From positions 1 through 41,133 of the forward strand of contig JAGQOU010000240.1 of NCBI GenBank assembly GCA_020427145.1: a stretch of 41,133 nucleotides of DNA, given 5' to 3'. The stretch comes from Planctomycetales bacterium (GTDB taxonomy: Bacteria; Planctomycetota; Planctomycetia; Pirellulales; Lacipirellulaceae). Position numbers and translations under genes: made by a program. Of the stretch, positions 33,978 through 41,133 are shown in pieces (positions within the stretch are counted from its first letter, which is position 1; each line of letters starts with the position of its first letter). The notes under the pieces are model-generated. The model was given only the letters and a program-made list of their open reading frames with translations, was not told the origin of the DNA and ran no database searches.

Positions 33978-36680
33978 ATGGCCGGCATCATTCCCATTCC
34001 GAACTTCCGCATTAGCGGGCTTCTAGCGCGGCAACGTTTGACGACGCAGTTGCAGGGCGATCAGCTCGACCTGTTCCGCTTGCAGGAGCAGATCAGCACC
34101 GGTCGACGGATCACGCTCCCCAGCGAAGACGGCCCCGCCGCGTTGCGCGCCATCGCACTGCAGAGGCTGCTGGAGCGGAAAACGCAGTTGGCCACGAACG
34201 TGCAGACGGGACAGTCGTACCTGGGAGCCACCGACACGGCGCTCAGCGACGTGGCGACGTTGCTCGGCGATCTGCGCGGCTCCGCGTTGGGCGTGGCCGG
34301 CACGGCGAGCACGGACGAGGAACGGAATTCGGTCATTGCGGAGGTCAACCGCGCTCTGGAACAACTGGTGCAAGTTGGCAATCGGAAATTTCGCGGTCGG
34401 TACTTGTTTGCCGGATCGCAGACCAACGTGCAGCCCTACTCGCTTAGCGGAGACCAGGTGCTGTACTCCGGAAATGACAAAACCATCCGCAATTTCTCCG
34501 ACATCGACGTGCTGTTCGATACGAACGCGTCGGGGCAAACCGTCTTTGGCGGCATCTCGGACCAGGTGCTCGGCGGCGTGAACCTTGACCCCCAGCTGTC
34601 GGCCAACACGCGGCTCAGTGCGCTCAACGGCGGTCGCGGGATCTCCCCCAACGGTGCGCTGTCAATTTCCGACGGTTCCAACACGGTGGTCGTCGATATC
34701 AGCTCGGCGTCGACCGTGGGCGACGTGGCGCGGCTCATCGAGGCCAATCCGCCGGCAGGCCGCGTGGTCACCGTCACCGTGACAGGAAAAGGATTGCAGC
34801 TGGACCTCGACGCGTCCGGCGGCGGCAACCTCACGGTGCGCGAGGTCGCCAGCGGCAAGACGGCTCGCGAATTGGGGATTCTAGAAGAAACGGGCGTGTT
34901 AACCGGCCCGCTGGTCGGCGGCGATCTCGACCCGGTGGTGCTCAAAACCACGCGGCTTGACGATTTGCTTGGCTCCAAGGCCTCGGCCCTGCTCACCTCG
35001 GCGGGGAGCGACAACGATCTGCTGATCACGGCGGCCGTGAACGGGGTCGACTACAACGGCGTGGCCGTGCAGGTGGTCGACGATTCGCTGCATAGCGCGG
35101 CGCCGGGAATCGCCGCCGGCGGCGAGTACGCTCAGTACGATACGGCGGCCCGCGCTGCACAGGCGTCGCTCAAATTCACCGGTGGCGGCAACGACTTGGT
35201 GCTTACGGCCAACACGCCCGGCACGGCGTACAACGGCGTGAAAGTATTCGTCACTGGCCAGGCGGGAATCGGCCCGGGGGCCAACGCCACTTACGATGCG
35301 CTCAACAAGCGGTTGACCGTGACCGTCGACAACCTGGGCGCCACCACGGTCGACGAGGTGGTCAACGCGATCAATGGCACGGGCGTCTTCACCGCCGCCC
35401 ACGATTCGACCCAAGAGGCGACTTACAACCCCGCGGCGACCATCGCTGCGGCCGATATCGCCAACGTCACCGGTGACACGGGCAACACCGGCGGCGCGGC
35501 CAACACGCTGTACGTTTACGTGGCGGCGGGGTCGTCGACCGCCAACCAGGTCGCTGCGGCGATCAATTCCGAGGGAACGTTCACGGCGGCGCTCGACGCC
35601 AAGGATACTTCTACGGCGACTGCGGCCGGGACGGGCGTTGTTGCCCTCGCGGCCGTCGGGTCGACCGCGGGCGGTTCCGGCGACACGTTTGATAAGGCGT
35701 CCGGCATTCGCGTGGTGAACGGCGAGCAGGTCTTTACGCTCGACTTCAGCCAGTCTGAAACGGTTGAGGATCTGCTGAACGTGCTCAACGGCTCCGACGC
35801 CGGACTGTTGGCCGAGATCAACGCCGATCGCACCGGCGTGAACGTCCGTTCGCGACTGAGCGGCACGGACTTTCAGATCGGAGAAAACGGCGGCCAGACG
35901 GCCACGCAGTTGGGCCTGCGGTCGCTTACCGGTGCGACGAAACTCAACCAATTCAACTATGGCGTTGGCATTCCCACGCAGCGCAGTCTGCTGCTCGAGC
36001 CGCCGCCGGCGACGACTCCGGTAAACGATTTCACCATCGTGGCAGATGACGGCGCGGGTGGCACGGTTGACCTGGATCTGGATATCTCCGCGGCGGAGAC
36101 GGTGCAGGACGTCATCGATCTGATCAACAATCACGCTCAGAACAACACGGGCGGCATCGCGATCGAAGCCCGGCTGACGGGCGTGGGCAACGGCATCGAG
36201 ATTGTCGACGCGAATGGGCGGCCGCTCACGCTGCGATCCGATTTTGGCAGCCGGGCCGCCGAATACCTGGGATTGATCCCGGAAGGCGAGACCGAGGTCA
36301 CCGACGCGGGCGGCGCGATCACCGGCACAGACCGCCACTACCTTGAGACAGACAGCGTCTTCACGACGCTCACCAGGCTGCGCGATGCGCTTGCGAACAA
36401 CGATATCACCGCCATCGAGCGAGCGATCGCAGGCATCGACTCCGATATCACGCGCGTCACGTTTGCTCGTTCCGATGTTGGCGCTCGCCAACAGGCGTTG
36501 GAACTGAGCCAACAGAATCTGCAGGACGAAGACGTGCAACTCCGCTCGGCGTTGTCCGACGAGATCGACGTCGATCTAGTGGAAGCGATCAGCAATCTCG
36601 CCGCCCGGCAGGCCTCGCTCCAGGCGTCGCTGCAGACCACGGCGAACATTCTCCAGCTCTCGCTGTTGAATTTCCTCTAA
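33978..36680 (+). CDS. flgL: Oversized flagellar hook-associated protein FlgL (HAP3)
   Basis: A 900-residue FlgL; usual lengths are 300-500. The N-terminus (RISGLLARQRLTTQL, then FRLQEQISTGRRITLPSEDG) and the C-terminus (ALELSQQNLQDEDVQLRSALSD, VDLVEAISNLAARQASLQASL) are normal flagellin-type D0/D1 coiled coils. Residues about 190-800 are a large insert of repeated beta-rich modules. It includes hook-IN-like segments and a near duplication of NDLLITAAVNGVDYNGVAVQV (about 345) as NDLVLTANTPGTAYNGVKVFV (about 404). A module with INxxGxFTAA occurs near 459 and 524 and also appears in the flagellin insert. The inserted part should be exposed on the filament junction. Confidence 0.93.
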   Translation: MAGIIPIPNFRISGLLARQRLTTQLQGDQLDLFRLQEQISTGRRITLPSEDGPAALRAIALQRLLERKTQLATNVQTGQSYLGATDTALSDVATLLGDLRGSALGVAGTASTDEERNSVIAEVNRALEQLVQVGNRKFRGRYLFAGSQTNVQPYSLSGDQVLYSGNDKTIRNFSDIDVLFDTNASGQTVFGGISDQVLGGVNLDPQLSANTRLSALNGGRGISPNGALSISDGSNTVVVDISSASTVGDVARLIEANPPAGRVVTVTVTGKGLQLDLDASGGGNLTVREVASGKTARELGILEETGVLTGPLVGGDLDPVVLKTTRLDDLLGSKASALLTSAGSDNDLLITAAVNGVDYNGVAVQVVDDSLHSAAPGIAAGGEYAQYDTAARAAQASLKFTGGGNDLVLTANTPGTAYNGVKVFVTGQAGIGPGANATYDALNKRLTVTVDNLGATTVDEVVNAINGTGVFTAAHDSTQEATYNPAATIAAADIANVTGDTGNTGGAANTLYVYVAAGSSTANQVAAAINSEGTFTAALDAKDTSTATAAGTGVVALAAVGSTAGGSGDTFDKASGIRVVNGEQVFTLDFSQSETVEDLLNVLNGSDAGLLAEINADRTGVNVRSRLSGTDFQIGENGGQTATQLGLRSLTGATKLNQFNYGVGIPTQRSLLLEPPPATTPVNDFTIVADDGAGGTVDLDLDISAAETVQDVIDLINNHAQNNTGGIAIEARLTGVGNGIEIVDANGRPLTLRSDFGSRAAEYLGLIPEGETEVTDAGGAITGTDRHYLETDSVFTTLTRLRDALANNDITAIERAIAGIDSDITRVTFARSDVGARQQALELSQQNLQDEDVQLRSALSDEIDVDLVEAISNLAARQASLQASLQTTANILQLSLLNFL

Positions 36681-36927
36681 AGGGGACGACGTACTATTTA
36701 CGTCCGCGGGCGGCAGCGAACCGTGCGGCGTCAAACGGTATCGCGCCGTATCTTACCCAGGCGGAATGTTCGCCGCGGGACGGATTTTCTGGTTTCGCCG
36801 GTTCACCATGCCGATGGTAACAGCGGAGCCAGCACGGCCCCGGCGGCGCACAGGGCGCGGACTTCGCTGAGGGAGGCGAACGTCGCACCGGATGCGCCGC
36901 TGCAACACGGAAGTTGAAGGTGGCGAA

Positions 36928-37365
36928 ATGGACGTTTTGACCACGCGGTTCGGCAGTCTGCGGGCTGCACCCGGTGATCTGATCACATTCGAATCGGGGC
37001 TGATCGGCCTCCGCGAGTGCCGCCGCTGGCTGCTGCTGGCGGACGCAAAAAATCCGCTCTTGGGCTGGCTGCAATGCGTTGATGCGCCCGAGGTGGCGGT
37101 TGGCGTCGTGGCTCCACGGCGGTTTGTGCCCGAGTTTCAGCTGCGGGTCTCCCGGAGCGAGATTCAGCCGTTGCGGCTCGATAATTTGCGCGACGCCCAG
37201 GTCGCAGTGATCGTCAGCCGACAGCCGGACGGATTGTCGCTGAACTTGCGCGCACCGTTGGTGATCAACATCGAAACCCGCCGCGGCCGCCAGGTGATTT
37301 CCAAAGACGCGCTGCCCGTGCAGTACCTGCTGCCGCAGGCTGAGCCGCTGCGGCGCTCGGCCTAG
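36928..37365 (+). CDS. fliW: Flagellar assembly factor FliW
   Basis: A 145-residue cytoplasmic protein with the FliW pattern: an N-terminal TTRFGSLRAAPGDLITFESGLIGL and a C-terminal LNLRAPLVINIETRRGRQVI. FliW binds free flagellin; when flagellin is scarce FliW instead binds CsrA and stops it repressing flagellin translation. The gene order fliW-csrA-flagellin here matches that mechanism in Bacillus. The ATG at 36928 follows GAAGGTGG at good distance; an ATG at 36892 would add 12 residues that lack family similarity. Confidence 0.93.
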   Translation: MDVLTTRFGSLRAAPGDLITFESGLIGLRECRRWLLLADAKNPLLGWLQCVDAPEVAVGVVAPRRFVPEFQLRVSRSEIQPLRLDNLRDAQVAVIVSRQPDGLSLNLRAPLVINIETRRGRQVISKDALPVQYLLPQAEPLRRSA

Positions 37366-37373
37366 TTGGTCCC

Positions 37374-37414
37374 CAGCGAGTCCCGCCCCAGACTTCCCGC
37401 CCGCGACTCCCGCC
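37374..37414 (-). repeat. Weak period-7 repeat between fliW and csrA
   Basis: On the minus strand GGCGGGA recurs three times with spacings of 13 and 14 bp, interleaved with other GC-rich heptamers. It is the most degenerate of the period-7 arrays in the window. Confidence 0.4.
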
Positions 37415-37486
37415 AAGTATTCCCCCCGCCCTCGATCCCGCAGACTGCCGCGGCCACTACGCCGCGCGAATTGGAGCATCCCTGCC

Positions 37487-37726
37487 ATGTTGGTCCTCTC
37501 CCGACAACGCGACGAAAGCATCATCATCGGCGACAACGTCGTCGTCACGGTCGTCGACGTGCGGGGGGATAAGGTGAAGCTGGGGATCGAGGCCCCCATT
37601 GAGGTCTCCGTGCATCGGCGCGAGGTCTACGAGGCGATCCGTCGGGAGAATCAGCAAGCCGCCAAGTTGCGACCCGAGGACGCCCGCGGCATCGGCGGTT
37701 CCCCCGGCGGCAACGGCCAGCACTGA
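37487..37726 (+). CDS. csrA: Carbon storage regulator CsrA (translational regulator)
   Basis: A 79-residue RNA-binding protein. The conserved N-terminus MLVLSRQRDESIIIG and the segment VKLGIEAPIEVSVHRREVYEAI are complete, so both RNA-contacting strands are present. CsrA dimers bind GGA motifs near ribosome-binding sites and repress translation; with FliW they control flagellin synthesis in several bacteria. A glycine-rich tail of about 15 residues follows the core. It lies 121 bp after fliW and 769 bp before the flagellin gene. Several GGA motifs follow within 80 bp of its stop codon. Confidence 0.97.
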   Translation: MLVLSRQRDESIIIGDNVVVTVVDVRGDKVKLGIEAPIEVSVHRREVYEAIRRENQQAAKLRPEDARGIGGSPGGNGQH

Positions 37727-37782
37727 GCGGTCCGACGCTCGGCGGAATCGCACGATTTCCGCGTTGGCACGGCGCGGCTCTA

Positions 37783-37805
37783 GGAGCTTGGAAAGGACGC
37801 GGGGA
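37783..37805 (+). promoter_or_regulatory. Cluster of GGA motifs after csrA
   Basis: Four GGA trinucleotides fall within 23 bases (37783, 37790, 37795 and 37803), in the contexts TAGGAG, TTGGAA, AAGGAC and GGGGAC. GGA is the core of CsrA binding sites, so this transcript section could bind or titrate CsrA. The motif is short and expected by chance in GC-rich DNA. Confidence 0.25.
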
Positions 37806-38423
37806 CCTTGTTATCGTCTCCTATTCTCTTTTTCTTTCTCTGTGCGTGATCAGCGCGTTCGGCTCGAGCAAGACGTATGGTGCAATTCGCGGCGAATTCG
37901 CTCCAATCGCAACAATCGTCGCCGCCGACGCTGCTGCCAAGCGCCCCTCGCGTTTTCGCTCGTGGGACGCGGGCGTCGGCCGATCGACTCGCACCGGCAG
38001 CACGACCATTTGCAAGATTTGGCGCGATGGCGTCGGTCGTCCGCAGCTTGCCGCGCCAACGACTGCGGGTTGTTCCGTCTGGGTGCTTTATCCCAAGGTC
38101 GGCGGCCGACTTCTGGGGAAATCGAATGCTTCTCCCCTAATGGCTCCATTTTACCGAGTCGATATCAGCCGGTAGACGGTCCGCCTAGCGGCGCTTGCGC
38201 AACCACGCAGGAGCTGAGTGAGGCGACCGCCGCGGGAATTCGCCACGATTTCGTAGGCCGCACTTTTTGTGCGGATTTCGCAACCTAACCTTGCGAAGAC
38301 GAGACGAGGCGAATCCTTGCGGTAGGGCGAGGATGCCGAGGGCCGTCGGAAGTGATTTAAACAACGGTGTGCAACTCGCGAGGCGGGTGACCTCGGCGCC
38401 GTACCTTACCCAACAGACAGGCC

Positions 38424-38486
38424 GGAGTCGCTGACTCCCCAGAAGTCCCGGTCTCCGTTGGAAACTGGCTTTCCTTAGATCAGGGG
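38424..38486 (+). promoter_or_regulatory. Flagellin leader hairpins and ribosome-binding site, candidate CsrA target
   Basis: GGAGTC-GCT-GACTCC (38424-38438) and GGAAA-CTGGC-TTTCC (38460-38474) are perfect small stems, each starting with GGA. They are followed by the Shine-Dalgarno-like AGGGG (38482-38486), nine bases before the flagellin ATG. This arrangement would let CsrA bind near the ribosome site. GGA here is in the stems rather than the loops, which is not ideal for CsrA. Confidence 0.4.
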
Positions 38487-38495
38487 TGTTTAGAA

Positions 38496-41133
38496 ATGAC
38501 TCGGATCAATACAAACGTCAGCTCGCTCGTCGCCCGCAATACGCTGGGCCGTTCGAATGCTGACCTGGAGCAGGCGCTCACCCGGCTGAGCACTGGTTTG
38601 CGCATCAACACGGGTAAAGACGACCCGGCCGGTTTGATCGCGAGCGAAAACTTGCGGTCTGACATCACGTCGGTGAAGCGGGCGATTTCCAATACGGATC
38701 GCGCCAACCAAGTGATTGCCACGGCTGACAGCGCCCTGGGTCAGGTGAGCTCGCTGCTGAACGACATCCGCGGCCTGGTGACCGAAAGCGCCAACGCAGG
38801 CGTGCAAAGCCCGGCGCAGCTTGCTGCCAACCAGGCTCAGGTCGACAGCTCGCTGGACGCGCTGAACCGCATTGCACAGACGACGACCTTCCAGGGCCGC
38901 AAGTTGCTGGACGGCAGTCTGGATTTCGTGACGCAGGCCGGCGCGAATTTCTCGAAGCTGCAAACACTGCAAATTGATCAGGCCAACCTGGGCGCCACCG
39001 GCAGCGTGCCGGTCGCGGTCAACGTGTCGGCTGCCGCCACCAAGGCTCAGGTCAACGTCGCCAATGTTCCCTCGGGCAGCGGCACGGGCGTCGCGGCCTC
39101 GACCACCGTCAGCTTCAACAGCCAAGCGACCCCTGGCACCGCGGCGTCGGGCAGCATCGGCTTCACGGTCGGCACGGGCACGTCCAGCGGCACGGTGGCG
39201 ATCGATTTGGCGATTCAGCAAGCCTCGGGTACGGTCACCCTGGGCGGTGAGACGTTCGACTTGGCCGCTGACGCCAGCGGCGCCCTTGACGGGGCCGCCG
39301 GTAACGCGGTCACGCAAGTGGACATCACCTACGGCAACGGCGCCGCTTCGGCCGCCTACTCCAGCGGCACGTTGACCGTCAACCTGACGCAGGCCTCTGG
39401 CGTGGCGACGATTCAAAACGTCATCGACACCATCAACGGCCAGGTCGGCTCAGACTTTACCGCTGCTCTGGGCGGGGCGACGGGCTCGACGACGATCACC
39501 GCGGCCTCTTCGACGGCCGCCTCGCTGACCGGCGGACGCGATGCCTCGACCGAGAGCATTGCCGTGACCGGAGCTGCGGCGGGCACGTCCGGCAACATCA
39601 CGATCGAGTTGGTCACCGGCGGCACCGCTGGCACCGTCACGTCCGTGAGCGGCGGCTATCAGATCGACATCGGCTCGAGCGATATCAGCGTCTCGGCGAT
39701 CGCTGGCTACATCAATGGCTTGTCGGAAGTCAACGCCACCTACGGCGGGTCCGGAACGTTCCTCGCGGCGGCGGACTCGGTCCCGGCGACCGATACGATC
39801 TCCGGCGGTTCGCAGACCACGCAGTCGCTGGACATTGCGTCGCTGGCAACTTCGGCCGGCAGCAACCTGGCGTTGACGTTCGTGCAAGGCGGTTCGGCAG
39901 GGGTCAGCGGTTCGGCCGGGACCTACACGATCACCTACACGGCCGGCTCGACGCTCAACGACGTGCTGTCGCAGATCGAGACGATTGCCGAGGTTGATAC
40001 CGTTGAGACCAAACTCGCAACTGGCGCCACGGGGACGAACACGATCATCTCCGCTCCGGCCGGGGTGAATTCGATCCTGGGCTACACGGCTCCCGTCAAC
40101 GGCGATGACGTGATCACCATCGAGAGCGACACGGTCGGCACCGGCGGCAATGGCAAGACGGTGACGATCAACGAGACCTCGACCTCGTCGCTGTTCGACG
40201 CCACCACCGGCGTGGGCGTCGTGGCCGACACCAACGGCAACATCACCGTCAGCTTGAATTCCGCCAAGACCGACATCAGCATCGCCGACATCGCCAACGC
40301 GATCGACTCGCTGACTGGCTACTCGGCGACGGTTTCTTCCGCTGCCGGTTCGGGCGCCTACGACTCGACGGCCCAGACGCCTCCGACCGTGGCCAACACG
40401 GCCGGCGGAGCCGCCGCGGGCGGTTTGGCTGCGGCTGCCGTGCTTGAGCTGGCTGGTCTCAACGGCTCGGAAGTCTTGAGCTTCGGCGCCGGCACCAGCA
40501 TCACGGACCTGGTCAACGGCATCAACCTGGTCAAGGACGCCACCGGCGTTGAGGCCACGGCGGCCGGCACGACGCTGCAACTGAAGAGCTCGGAATACGG
40601 TTCCGAGGCAGTGGTCGACCTGAAGGTGATCAGCGAGGGCTCCGGCTCGACGATCTTTAGCAGTGTGGCGACCAAACGCGACACGGGCACTGACATCCAG
40701 GCCACGGTCAATGGCGTTGTGGCCAACGGCAAGGGCAACTCGCTGGAAATCAACACCGCGACGCTCGACCTGAAGGCTTCGATTGAAGCCGGCTTCGAAG
40801 GCCTGTCGGCGTTCACGATCACCGGCGGCGGCGCCCTGTTCCAACTCGGCCCCGACGTGGTCAGCAACCAGCAAGCTCGCCTCGGCATCAGCAGCGTGAA
40901 CACCGCGCGGCTGGGCGGCGTGTCGGGCAAGCTGTACGAGTTGGCCAACGGCAACGCAGCTTCGCTGGCGAACGACCCCAACGCGGCCGCGTCCATCGTG
41001 GAAGAAGCGATCGACCAGATCACTTCGCTCCGCGGTCGACTGGGCGCTTTCCAACGCACCACGTTGGAAACCAACAAGAACGCACTCAGCGACACGCTGA
41101 CCAACCTTAGCGAGGCCGAGAGTGCGATTCGCG
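38496..41133 (+). CDS. fliC: Giant flagellin, 3' end cut by window
   Basis: The reading frame stays open to the end of the window (879 codons). The N-terminus MTRINTNVSSLVARNTLG with LTRLSTGLRINTGKDDPAGL and the C-terminal coil (GISSVNTARLGGVSGKLYEL, IDQITSLRGRLGAFQ, LSDTLTNLSEAESAI) are standard flagellin D0/D1. About 25-30 more residues are expected beyond 41133. Residues about 165-790 form a very large surface insert of Gly/Ala/Ser/Thr-rich beta modules, including hook-IN-type segments (ITDLVNGINLVKDATGVEAT) and the INx..GxFxAA module shared with FlgL. Usual flagellins are 270-600 aa. It builds the filament, is exported by the flagellar type III system, and is probably regulated by FliW-CsrA. 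Confidence 0.95.
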   Translation, partial: MTRINTNVSSLVARNTLGRSNADLEQALTRLSTGLRINTGKDDPAGLIASENLRSDITSVKRAISNTDRANQVIATADSALGQVSSLLNDIRGLVTESANAGVQSPAQLAANQAQVDSSLDALNRIAQTTTFQGRKLLDGSLDFVTQAGANFSKLQTLQIDQANLGATGSVPVAVNVSAAATKAQVNVANVPSGSGTGVAASTTVSFNSQATPGTAASGSIGFTVGTGTSSGTVAIDLAIQQASGTVTLGGETFDLAADASGALDGAAGNAVTQVDITYGNGAASAAYSSGTLTVNLTQASGVATIQNVIDTINGQVGSDFTAALGGATGSTTITAASSTAASLTGGRDASTESIAVTGAAAGTSGNITIELVTGGTAGTVTSVSGGYQIDIGSSDISVSAIAGYINGLSEVNATYGGSGTFLAAADSVPATDTISGGSQTTQSLDIASLATSAGSNLALTFVQGGSAGVSGSAGTYTITYTAGSTLNDVLSQIETIAEVDTVETKLATGATGTNTIISAPAGVNSILGYTAPVNGDDVITIESDTVGTGGNGKTVTINETSTSSLFDATTGVGVVADTNGNITVSLNSAKTDISIADIANAIDSLTGYSATVSSAAGSGAYDSTAQTPPTVANTAGGAAAGGLAAAAVLELAGLNGSEVLSFGAGTSITDLVNGINLVKDATGVEATAAGTTLQLKSSEYGSEAVVDLKVISEGSGSTIFSSVATKRDTGTDIQATVNGVVANGKGNSLEINTATLDLKASIEAGFEGLSAFTITGGGALFQLGPDVVSNQQARLGISSVNTARLGGVSGKLYELANGNAASLANDPNAAASIVEEAIDQITSLRGRLGAFQRTTLETNKNALSDTLTNLSEAESAIR

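Larger units (their letters stand above)
37727..38495. other. Long spacer/leader between csrA and flagellin
   Basis: This 769-bp region has no supportable protein gene. It contains a GGA cluster (37783-37805), a pyrimidine-rich tract near 37818-37842, and hairpins CCGCAC/GTGCGG (38258-38274), GGAGTC/GACTCC (38424-38438) and GGAAA/TTTCC (38460-38474). No good sigma-54 or sigma-28 promoter was found, so where the flagellin transcript begins is open. A structured leader or a small RNA is possible. Confidence 0.55.

Noticed and set aside
36688..36704. GACGT/ACGTC hairpin just after flgL as a terminator
   Set aside because: The stem is only 5 bp and no T tract follows; fliW probably remains in the same transcript.
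36810..36817. GCCGATGG resembling a sigma-28 -10 box upstream of fliW
   Set aside because: No TAAA-type -35 element lies about 15 bp upstream, and the box is not GCCGATAA.
37765..37778. TGGCAC followed by GC as a sigma-54 promoter for flagellin
   Set aside because: The GG-GC distance is 9 rather than 10 bp and the -12 region is CGGCTC rather than TTGCA.
37846..38175. 109-codon rightward frame in the csrA-flagellin spacer
   Set aside because: No Shine-Dalgarno site, no recognised family and overlapping alternatives in other frames of similar length; not convincing as a gene.
38308..38320. AGGCGAATCCTTGC as a sigma-54 promoter for flagellin
   Set aside because: The -12 TTGC is good, but the spacing is one base short and the -24 part is AGGCGA.
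39450..41054. 534-codon minus-strand frame opposite the flagellin
   Set aside because: It is antisense to unmistakable flagellin sequence and has no recognisable motifs; similar long shadows occur opposite flgL (34899-36539).

Overview
The window is a piece of chromosome from a planctomycete, most likely of the order Pirellulales (Lacipirellulaceae-like). The assignment is inferred from gene content: two secreted proteins ending in PEP-CTERM tails with dockerin-like EF-hand segments, a DUF1559 protein with a prepilin N-terminus, a very large GspK-like pseudopilin, high-GC coding bias, weak Shine-Dalgarno sites, and a complete set of outer-membrane-type flagellar ring genes. No rRNA, tRNA, insertion sequence, CRISPR array or phage gene was seen.

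Left third (1-11.7 kb): a 1,941-residue pseudopilin/GspK-like protein, a PEP-CTERM protein built of T5SS/PEP-CTERM-type repeats, a membrane-tethered thioredoxin, and then three leftward genes: a secreted transglutaminase-like protein, a DUF486 membrane protein and a secreted dienelactone hydrolase. Next (11.7-17.6 kb) is a MarR regulator - RND adaptor - RND permease operon. Its candidate promoter carries a perfect 9-bp inverted repeat touching the -10 box, a classical repressor-operator layout.

Middle (17.6-26 kb): a beta-propeller PEP-CTERM protein followed by a DUF1559 pilin-like protein; a small lipoprotein gene that seems broken by an in-frame TAA; a cyclophilin; an LptF/LptG-type permease; comF, a DUF502 membrane protein and hemC.

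Right third (26.2-41.1 kb): a one-directional flagellar cluster, flgF-flgG-flgA-flgH-flgI-flgJ(rod-binding domain only)-flgN-flgK-flgL-fliW-csrA-flagellin. A well-formed sigma-54 promoter lies 55 bp ahead of flgF, with a palindrome about 190 bp further upstream as a possible activator site. The end of the cluster has the gene order of the FliW-CsrA-flagellin partner switch, with a 769-bp spacer containing hairpins and GGA motifs before a giant flagellin that runs off the window. FlgL is also oversized (900 aa), and its insert shares a repeated module with the flagellin insert. FlgH lacks the usual lipobox cysteine.

A second theme is non-coding: at least five intergenic spacers hold degenerate arrays with a 7-bp (or 14-bp) period, and one spacer holds a long imperfect palindrome. 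Functional statements rest on reading of the translated sequence and family knowledge; no database search was run.
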